Shown in pieces: positions 58,001 to 64,000 of a stretch of DNA of 64,000 nt; the stretch's first letter is position 1, and each line of letters begins with the position of its first letter. The DNA is taken from contig JAMSKV010000012.1 of the NCBI GenBank assembly GCA_024515975.1, positions 1 through 64,000 of the forward strand, in the 5' to 3' direction. The notes under the pieces were generated by a model. It searched no databases. It was given only the letters and a program-made list of their open reading frames with translations, and had not been told where the DNA came from. The DNA is from Endosaccharibacter trunci (GTDB lineage Bacteria; Pseudomonadota; Alphaproteobacteria; Acetobacterales; Acetobacteraceae). Both the position numbers and the translations under genes were made by a program.

Positions 58001-59236
58001 ATGAGAATGAGTGAGCTCGACGACATCGTCCGAAGCAAACAAGGGCTGGACCGGCGCCGGTCGATCCGGATCGCCGCGATCGCGGTCCTGGTGCTGGCGG
58101 CAGGGGGCGCGGTGGCGCTGCGCAGCTCAGGAGGCCCCGTCCACGCAGCGGCACCCCCCGCCTTCCCGCCGGCGCAGGTGACCGTGAGCAAGCCGTTGCA
58201 GCGCATGCTGGGCGATCGCGCCGATTTCCTGGGTCAGTTCTCCGCGGTGGATACGCTCGAAGTGCGCGCACAGGTAGGCGGCACGTTGACCGAGATCCAT
58301 TTCACCGACGGCCAGATCGTGCACAAGGGCGATCTGCTGTTCGTGATCGACCCGCGGCCGTACCAGATCAAACTGGCGCAGGCGACGGCGCAGATCAGAC
58401 AGGCGCAGGCGCGTCTGGCCCTGGCCGGCAGCGAGCTCTGGCGTGCGCAGCAACTGAAGAAGACCGATTTCGGCACCGGACAATCGGTGGATCAGCGCCA
58501 GGCCGACCTGCAAGCCGATCAGGCGGCGCTGGAACTCGCCAACGCGCAGGCGCGGGATGCGGCGCTCGATCTGGAGTATTGCCAGGTCCGCGCGCCGTTC
58601 ACCGGGCGCATCAGCGCGCACAGGGTGGCGATCGGCAGCCTGGTCAGCGGCAGCCGCGGCGGCACCACCGGCACGACCCTGCTCACCACGCTGGTCTCGC
58701 TCGACCCGATCCATCTCGATTTCGACATGAGCGAGTCCGATTTCCTCGCCTACCAGGCCGATCGCGCCGCCCATCACAGCGACGCGGCGCCCACCGTCGC
58801 GATCAAGCTCGGCAGCGACAAGGACTACGCGCACACCGGGACGCTCGACTTCATCGACAACGCGCTCGATCGCGCGAGCGGCACCATCCATGCCCGCGCC
58901 ACCGTGCCGAACCGGGACCTGTCGCTGTATCCGGGCGAGTTCGCGCGTCTGCGCGTGGAGACGGCGGCGCCGCATCCCGCGCTGCTGGTGCCGGCCACCG
59001 CCGTGGTGCCGGACCAGTCGCAGCATCTGCTGATGACGGTCTCGGCGGACAACAAGGTGGTGCCGAAGATCGTCACGCTCGGCGGGAACCGCGGCGGTTT
59101 GAGCATCGTCACGGGCGGAGTTTCGTCGAACGACACGGTGATCATCGACGGGTTGATGCATGCGCGCCCCGGCGCGCCGGTGGTGCCGCAGACCGGCGCC
59201 ATCCGCTTCGACGACCGCGCCGACACCCAGGACTGA
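58001..59236 (+). CDS. RND efflux periplasmic adaptor subunit
   Basis: Membrane-fusion protein of 411 residues linking the pump to an outer-membrane channel. A single membrane segment lies at about 24-40. The barrel-sandwich (lipoyl) halves are VRAQVGGTLTEIHFTDGQIV and YCQVRAPFTGRISAHRVAIG, flanking an alpha-hairpin (about 125-190). Beta-barrel and membrane-proximal domains follow, ending LVPATAVVPDQSQH and the terminal HARPGAPVVPQ. Two starts (58001, 58007) are possible. The permease follows after 55 bases. Confidence 0.93.
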   Translation: MRMSELDDIVRSKQGLDRRRSIRIAAIAVLVLAAGGAVALRSSGGPVHAAAPPAFPPAQVTVSKPLQRMLGDRADFLGQFSAVDTLEVRAQVGGTLTEIHFTDGQIVHKGDLLFVIDPRPYQIKLAQATAQIRQAQARLALAGSELWRAQQLKKTDFGTGQSVDQRQADLQADQAALELANAQARDAALDLEYCQVRAPFTGRISAHRVAIGSLVSGSRGGTTGTTLLTTLVSLDPIHLDFDMSESDFLAYQADRAAHHSDAAPTVAIKLGSDKDYAHTGTLDFIDNALDRASGTIHARATVPNRDLSLYPGEFARLRVETAAPHPALLVPATAVVPDQSQHLLMTVSADNKVVPKIVTLGGNRGGLSIVTGGVSSNDTVIIDGLMHARPGAPVVPQTGAIRFDDRADTQD

Positions 59237-59291
59237 ATCGCCGCCGGACGCCCCCGCGCGTCCGGTGTCGCGGCCAACAGGACAATAAACG

Positions 59292-62200
59292 ATGCGGTTC
59301 ACGCATATCTTCATCGACCGGCCGATCCTGGCCACGGTGTTCAGCGTCTTCGTGACCCTGGTGGGTCTGGGCGCGCTGTTCACCCTGCCGATCGCGCAAT
59401 ACCCGGAGATCGTGCCGCCCACGGTGCAGATCACGACCACCTATCCCGGCGCCTCGGCGGAAACGGTGGCGCGCACGGTGGCGACGCCGCTCGAGCAGCA
59501 GATCAACGGCGTCGAGAACATGCTCTATATGAGCAGCCAGTCCACCGGCGACGGCAAGCTGACGCTGACGGTCACGTTCCGGATCGGCACGGATCTCAAC
59601 ATCTCTCAGATGCTCACGCAGAATCGCGTGCAGGACGCCCTGCCCCGCCTGCCGCAGGACGTCCAGCGCCTGGGCGTGCAGGTGCGCAAATCGACGCCCA
59701 ACATCCTGCTGGCGGTGCACCTGATCTCGCCGGACCATAGCCGCGACGATCTCTACATCTCGAACTACGCCACGCTGCATGTGAAGGATGCGCTGGCGCG
59801 CCTGCCGGGCGTGGGCGACGTGCAGGTGTTCGGCGGCCGCGACTACGCGATGCGCATCTGGCTCGATCCGGACAAGGTGGCTGCGTACGACCTGAATGCG
59901 AGCGAGGTCCTGGCGGCGCTGCAGGCGCAGAACGTGCAGGTCTCCGCCGGCATCCTGAACCAGCCGCCGGTGCCGTCGCACGAGGCGTTCCAGCTCAACG
60001 TGCAGACGCTCGGCCGTCTCGCGACACCGGCGCAGTTCGCCGACATCATCGTCAAGACAGACCCGAACGGGCACAACACACGCATCCGCGATATCGGGCG
60101 GGTGGATATCGGCGCGCAGGATTACGGCTCGGCCGGCTTCCTCGACGACGGCAGCGCCGTTCCCCTGCTGATCTTCGCGCAGCCGGGCTCCAATTCCCTG
60201 GCGGTGGAGCACGAGGTGCTGTCCACCATGCAGGCAATGAAGGTGGATTTCCCGCCCGGGCTCGACTACAGGGTGATCTACGATCCCACCACCTTCGTCG
60301 GCAAATCGGTGCACGAGGTGATCGTGACCATCTTCGTCGCCATCGTTCTGGTGGTGGGCGTGGTGATCCTGTTCCTGCAGACATGGCGGGCATCGCTGAT
60401 CCCGGTGATCGCGATTCCCGTGTCCCTGGTGGGAACGTTCACGCTTTTGGCGCTGCTCGGGATCTCGCTGAACAATCTTTCGCTGTTCGGCCTCGTGCTC
60501 GCGGTCGGCATCGTGGTCGACGACGCCATCGTCGTCGTGGAAAACGTGGAGCGCAATCTGCGGACCGGCATGACGCCGAACGAGGCGGCGCATCGCACCA
60601 TGGACGAGGTGGGCGGCGCGCTGATCGCGATCGCGCTGACGCTCTGCGCGGTGTTCGTGCCGTCAGCCTTCCTGTCCGGCATCTCGGGCGAATTCTTCCG
60701 GCAGTTCGCGGTGACGATCGCGGCATCCACGGTGATTTCGTGCTTCGTGTCCCTGACCCTGAGCCCGGCTTTGTGCGCGGTGCTATTCCGGGCGCACGAG
60801 GAGCATGTCGATCGCGGTTCGATCGCCTCGCGCCTGGTCGGCGGGTTCTTCGACCGGTTCAACCGCGGCTTCGAGCGCATGTCGAACGCCTATGGCCGTC
60901 TGACGCGAACCCTGGTGCGCAATCTGGCGGTGGTCCTCGGCGTATATGTCGCGCTGATCGCGCTGGCGGGTGTGCAGCTCGGGCGCGCGCCGACCGGTTT
61001 CGTGCCGGAACAGGATCAGGGCTATCTGATCACGGTGATTCAGCTTCCAGCCGGCGCGACGCTGGACCGGACGGAAGCCGTGGTCCGCGAGGCAAGCCAG
61101 ATCATCCTCTCCACCCCGGGCATCGAGCATGTGGTGCCGTTCGCCGGCCTCGACGCCACCACCTTCACCGTCGCCTCGAACAACGGCACCATCTTCTCCG
61201 GTCTGCCGACCTTGTTCGACCATCCCAGCCATGGCCATACCGCGGCAAAGGTGCTGGCCGATCTGCAGAAGCGTTTGTCGGTGATCAAGGGCGCGTTCAT
61301 CCTGTCGATCGCCCCGCCGCCGGTGCAGGGTCTCGGCACGGCGGGCGGCTTCAAGCTGATGCTGCAGGATCGGCAGGGTCTCGGCAGCGAGGCGCTGGCC
61401 CACGCGGCGCAGACCCTGATGGCCGCAGCGAACAAGGATCCGGCCTTCGCCGGCGTCTTCACCCTGTTCAACACCAATACCCCGTCCGTCTATGCGGATA
61501 TCGACCGGGAGAAGGCGGAGAAGGTGGGCCTGACGCCGACGGACGTGTTCAACACGTTCCAGATCTATCTCGGCTCGCAATACGTGAACGACTTCAACTA
61601 TCTCGGCCGCACCTACGAAGTCGTGGCGCAGGCGGACGGCTCCTTCCGCCGCAACGTGTCCGATATCGGGCGGTTGAAGGTGCGCAATGCGGCCGGCTCC
61701 ATGGTGCCGATCGGCACGGTGGCGCGATTCCAGGACGTGACCTCGGCCTATCGCGTGCCGCGCTACGATCTGTATCCCGCCGCAGAGATCATGGGCGCCG
61801 CTGCGCCGGGCGTGGCCAGCGGCACCGCTCTGGCGCGCATGGAGCAGCTCGCGAAGCAGGTGCTGCCGGCGGGAATCGGCTTCGAATGGACGGAGATCGC
61901 GTTCCAGCAGCAGCAGAAGGGCACGCCCACCCTGCTCGTGTTCGGCGCGGCCGCCTTGTTCGTCTTCCTGGTGCTGGCGGCGCAGTACGAAAGCTGGAAG
62001 CTGCCGCTGTCCATCGTGCTGATCGTACCGATGTGCCTGCTGGCGTCGGTGACGGGGCTGATGGCGCGGGGGCTGTCGATCGACATCCTGGCGCAGATCG
62101 GTTTCGTGGTTCTGGTCGGTCTGGCCGCGAAGAACGCGATCCTGATCGTCGAGTTCGCGCGCCAGGCAGAGGACGAGGGTGCCAGCCCGGCTGCGGCCGC

Positions 62201-62459
62201 GATGCACGCGGCACGCACGCGTCTGCGTCCGATCCTGATGACGTCGTTCGCCTTCATCCTGGGCGTGGCACCTTTGGCCGTGGCCACCGGCGCCGGCTCG
62301 GAGATGCGCCGTTCGCTCGGCACCGCCGTGTTCTTCGGCATGCTGGGCGTGACCGTGTTCGGGCTCCTGTTCACACCCGCCTTCTATACGGCAGTGCGCA
62401 CCCTGCTCGGCGGCAGGCGGGTGCGGGAGAAGGAGCCGGCTCTGGTCTCCGAGCCCTGA
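59292..62459 (+). CDS. RND multidrug efflux permease, HAE1 family
   Basis: Proton-driven inner-membrane pump of 1055 residues. It starts FIDRPILATVFSVFVTLVG and has the two-fold repeat of helix bundle and porter domains. The proton-relay residues are present: Asp-Asp in LAVGIVVDDAIVVVENVER and Lys in LVGLAAKNAILIVEFARQAE. GFVPEQDQGYL and AQYESWKLPLSIVLIVPM are diagnostic of AcrB/MexB-like pumps. No outer-membrane channel gene follows. The nearest in the window is at 38-1618, also TetR-controlled, and could be its partner. Confidence 0.96.
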   Translation: MRFTHIFIDRPILATVFSVFVTLVGLGALFTLPIAQYPEIVPPTVQITTTYPGASAETVARTVATPLEQQINGVENMLYMSSQSTGDGKLTLTVTFRIGTDLNISQMLTQNRVQDALPRLPQDVQRLGVQVRKSTPNILLAVHLISPDHSRDDLYISNYATLHVKDALARLPGVGDVQVFGGRDYAMRIWLDPDKVAAYDLNASEVLAALQAQNVQVSAGILNQPPVPSHEAFQLNVQTLGRLATPAQFADIIVKTDPNGHNTRIRDIGRVDIGAQDYGSAGFLDDGSAVPLLIFAQPGSNSLAVEHEVLSTMQAMKVDFPPGLDYRVIYDPTTFVGKSVHEVIVTIFVAIVLVVGVVILFLQTWRASLIPVIAIPVSLVGTFTLLALLGISLNNLSLFGLVLAVGIVVDDAIVVVENVERNLRTGMTPNEAAHRTMDEVGGALIAIALTLCAVFVPSAFLSGISGEFFRQFAVTIAASTVISCFVSLTLSPALCAVLFRAHEEHVDRGSIASRLVGGFFDRFNRGFERMSNAYGRLTRTLVRNLAVVLGVYVALIALAGVQLGRAPTGFVPEQDQGYLITVIQLPAGATLDRTEAVVREASQIILSTPGIEHVVPFAGLDATTFTVASNNGTIFSGLPTLFDHPSHGHTAAKVLADLQKRLSVIKGAFILSIAPPPVQGLGTAGGFKLMLQDRQGLGSEALAHAAQTLMAAANKDPAFAGVFTLFNTNTPSVYADIDREKAEKVGLTPTDVFNTFQIYLGSQYVNDFNYLGRTYEVVAQADGSFRRNVSDIGRLKVRNAAGSMVPIGTVARFQDVTSAYRVPRYDLYPAAEIMGAAAPGVASGTALARMEQLAKQVLPAGIGFEWTEIAFQQQQKGTPTLLVFGAAALFVFLVLAAQYESWKLPLSIVLIVPMCLLASVTGLMARGLSIDILAQIGFVVLVGLAAKNAILIVEFARQAEDEGASPAAAAMHAARTRLRPILMTSFAFILGVAPLAVATGAGSEMRRSLGTAVFFGMLGVTVFGLLFTPAFYTAVRTLLGGRRVREKEPALVSEP

Positions 62460-62497
62460 AACACGCCGACACGCGATTGTCCCCGGAGGCCGATCGC

Positions 62498-62794
62498 GTG
62501 GGCCGGTCCGTGTTTCTGCGCGCCCTGCTGCCGCAGGATCTAAAGCTGGATTTCGGTCGCCTGGGACGGCAGGAAGCGTCCGACGTGGCCTGGTCCCTGG
62601 CCCATGTGGTGGGAAAAGCGCATGGACGGCAGCTCGCGGAGGGGGATCGGCGCTCCTGGCTGTCCGCGCTGCGTCGGCGCTCCGGCACGCTGGATGCCCC
62701 GTCCTGGCTATGGACCAGCGTGGTCGATCTGGTTGCGCTGCACGACGCGGCCTATCTCAACCACTGTCGGCACTACACTCTGGCAAAGGCGTGA
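62498..62794 (+). CDS. Short protein resembling the C-terminus of DUF2252 proteins
   Basis: From GTG 62498, with GGAGG 8 bases upstream, a 98-residue product reads VGRSVFLRALLPQDLKLDFG, then LAHVVGKAHGRQL and DAPSWLWTSVVDLVALHDAA. This matches, from memory, the last quarter of DUF2252 proteins (usually about 400 residues). The rest of the domain is absent: the upstream DNA is the end of the RND gene. It is either a truncated relic or a stand-alone short form with its own ribosome site. Its 3' end overlaps the convergent gene by 38 bases. Confidence 0.55.
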   Translation: MGRSVFLRALLPQDLKLDFGRLGRQEASDVAWSLAHVVGKAHGRQLAEGDRRSWLSALRRRSGTLDAPSWLWTSVVDLVALHDAAYLNHCRHYTLAKA

Positions 62795-63107
62795 AACCGG
62801 CGAAGAGTTCGCTGGTTTCGGCGAGCGTGTTCAGCGGAACATAGTCGCACACGGCGGCGTAGCGGGCCCAGAGCGCCTGCACCGCCACGTCGGCGTGCGC
62901 GCGTTCGATCGCGCCCGGCGCCCATTCGAACACTTCCACGATCGTGCCGTCCGCCGCACGCATCAGCACTTCCGGGCGGTCGGTGGCGAGGCCGCGTTCG
63001 CGGAGGATCGGTAGATGCTCGCGGGCCAGGGCGACGAGGGCCGCGTCGCAGCCGGGTTTCGGCCTATAGGCGACGATCACGATGGTGCCGGCCTTCCCGT
63101 CCGTCAT
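62757..63107 (-). CDS. Small cytosolic protein, ABM-like
   Basis: A 116-residue protein without signal or membrane segment. TIVIVAYRPKPGCDAALVAL, followed by LREHLPIL-type helix, VLMRAADGTIVEVFEW and HADVAVQALWARYAAVC, gives the beta-alpha-beta pattern of dimeric alpha/beta-barrel (antibiotic biosynthesis monooxygenase-like) proteins. No enzyme assignment is justified. Its ATG lies 2 bases after the antiporter stop, so it is the last gene of that operon. Confidence 0.75.
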   Translation of the reverse strand: MTDGKAGTIVIVAYRPKPGCDAALVALAREHLPILRERGLATDRPEVLMRAADGTIVEVFEWAPGAIERAHADVAVQALWARYAAVCDYVPLNTLAETSELFAGFTPLPECSADSG

Positions 63108-63109
63108 GG

Positions 63110-64000
63110 TCAGCTTTCCTCGATCCTGCGGTGCTCGTCGGGAAGAAGGGCGAGTTCGCGCCAGTCCAGCTCTTCCAGAAGCGTGTCGTAGCAGGCGGCG
63201 TCGAGTTCGTGACTGCGGTGCATGCGCTGCAACGCCGCACGCTCGGCGGCGATCGCGCCGAGGGCCAGGGCTCGGTAACGGCCCTGATCGGCCCAGAGAT
63301 GTTCGGCTTCGGAGCGCGCGGCATAGGTCTTGCGCACCAGCATTGCCTCGCGACCGTCCTCGCCGTCGAGACTGTCCCGTCCGGCCTTGATCAGCGCCTC
63401 GCGCGCGCGCGACAAGGCTTGTGCGGCATCCTCGGAACGGTCGAGACGCAGCAGCCGGATCAGCGGCGCGAGGGTCAGCCCTTGCAGCACCAGCGTGCCC
63501 ATGACGACGGCGAACGCGGTGAGCGTCACCAGATCGCGTTTCGGGAAATCCGCAGGCAGGGCAAAGGCGGTCGCCAACGTCACCAGACCGCGCATACCGC
63601 ACCAGCCGACCAGGATGCCGGCGCACATCGTGGGCGGCTCGGCATGACCGCGATAGGCGGGGATATGCGCCGCGAGACGGTTGGACGCCATCACCACCGC
63701 GAACCGCACCAGAACCACGGCGACGAGAACGATCGCGGCGAAGAACAACGCCTGATCCAGCCGTGTGGTCTGCATCCTGGCGAGGATGGTGCGGACCTGC
63801 ATGCCCATGAACAGGAAGGCGAGCACGTTCAACAGGAACACCGCCGTGGCCCAGACCGCATAGGAATGGACCCGCATCCGGGCGGAGGACGCATCGGTAT
63901 GCGTCGAGGCGAGCGTCATCGCATAGGCCACCACGCAGAGCACGGCGGAAACGCCGAGCCGTTCGGCGACGATCCAGACCAGGCAGGTGGACACGAATTG
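63110..64000 (-). CDS. Na+/H+ antiporter, CPA1 type (N-terminus beyond window)
   Basis: C-terminal 296 or so residues of a cation/proton antiporter; the frame is open to the window edge, so the start lies outside. Hydrophobic segments include VWATAVFLLNVLAFLFMGMQ, ALFFAAIVLVAVVLVRFAVV, and GWCGMRGLVTLATAFALPAD, whose G-x-RG-x-x-x-LA core is the CPA1 signature. A cytosolic tail of about 110 residues (from RLDRSEDAAQALSRAREAL) is helical and charged, as in NhaP/YjcE-like proteins. It probably exports Na+ or K+ for pH and salt homeostasis. Confidence 0.9.
   Translation of the reverse strand, partial: QFVSTCLVWIVAERLGVSAVLCVVAYAMTLASTHTDASSARMRVHSYAVWATAVFLLNVLAFLFMGMQVRTILARMQTTRLDQALFFAAIVLVAVVLVRFAVVMASNRLAAHIPAYRGHAEPPTMCAGILVGWCGMRGLVTLATAFALPADFPKRDLVTLTAFAVVMGTLVLQGLTLAPLIRLLRLDRSEDAAQALSRAREALIKAGRDSLDGEDGREAMLVRKTYAARSEAEHLWADQGRYRALALGAIAAERAALQRMHRSHELDAACYDTLLEELDWRELALLPDEHRRIEES

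Noticed and set aside
60783-62207. 474-codon frame opposite the RND permease
   Set aside because: Antisense to conserved pump motifs; His/Arg/Gln-rich with no domain.

Overview
The window is a stretch of ordinary-looking chromosome from a high-GC alphaproteobacterium, most likely an acetic acid bacterium or close relative (Acetobacteraceae, Rhodospirillales). The case rests on gene order and protein type rather than on any search: infA-maf-RNase E/G-yacG-tRNA-Phe, yceD-rpmF-plsX-fabH-ihfA-merR with divergent bamE, ffh-rpsP-rimM-trmD-rplS-leuC-leuD, a MarR-OmpR-EnvZ-type cluster beside COQ9 and peptide deformylase, a GAAC-N7-GAAC (alphaproteobacterial) SOS box at uvrA, and A/T-rich extragenic palindromes between leuD and leuB. 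I see no insertion sequence, prophage, integrase or CRISPR array.

Layout. 38-2497: outer-membrane efflux lipoprotein and divergent TetR repressor around a perfect operator palindrome. 2597-9394: tRNA-Thr, a 59-residue gene, dcd, murA, hisG, hisD, infA, maf, an RNase E/G-like gene, yacG, tRNA-Phe. 9503-12402: an OmpR-family two-component pair divergent from a proline-rich periplasmic protein. 12403-12935: a gene-poor gap with what looks like a serine-hydrolase remnant. 12936-14605: a two-gene polysaccharide-type ABC exporter. 14656-22504: tRNA-Lys, ppi, coaD, gyrA, ssb and divergent uvrA. 22523-30597: a mixed accessory block (dehydrogenases, membrane LytTR regulator with DUF6622-like partner, squalene/phytoene-synthase-like protein, sodB, nucleoside hydrolase, acetamidase, AI-2E exporter). 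30613-35690: tRNA-Pro and the fatty-acid/phospholipid operon with bamE opposite. 35762-40938: MarR, OmpR-type regulator, EnvZ-type kinase, COQ9, deformylase, rpsU, uraD. 41144-48981: a lipoprotein, leuB, leuD, leuC, rplS, trmD, rimM, rpsP, ffh and a 57-residue gene. 49121-55905: der, bamB, a YfgM-like gene, two small exported proteins, a creatininase-family amidohydrolase and an MFS exporter. 55952-62459: dihydroorotase-like gene, TetR, and an RND pump (adaptor plus permease) lacking its own outer-membrane channel. 62498-64000: a short DUF2252-like piece, a small cytosolic protein and a CPA1 antiporter cut by the window edge.

How it fits together. Most genes are housekeeping (translation, cell-envelope assembly, nucleotide, histidine, leucine and fatty-acid synthesis, DNA repair). 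The accessory genes lean towards envelope defence and export: two TetR-controlled efflux loci that may supply complementary parts of one tripartite pump, an orphan ABC exporter, an MFS exporter, superoxide dismutase and two envelope-sensing histidine kinases. I found no convincing new multi-gene system. The most interesting residual signals are the inverted pair of A/T-rich hairpin elements between leuD and leuB, the nested hairpin leader of leuC, a nucleoside hydrolase that seems to start at CTG, the kinase and its divergent periplasmic neighbour that share proline-rich periplasmic segments, and the gene remnants at about 12.5 and 62.5 kb.
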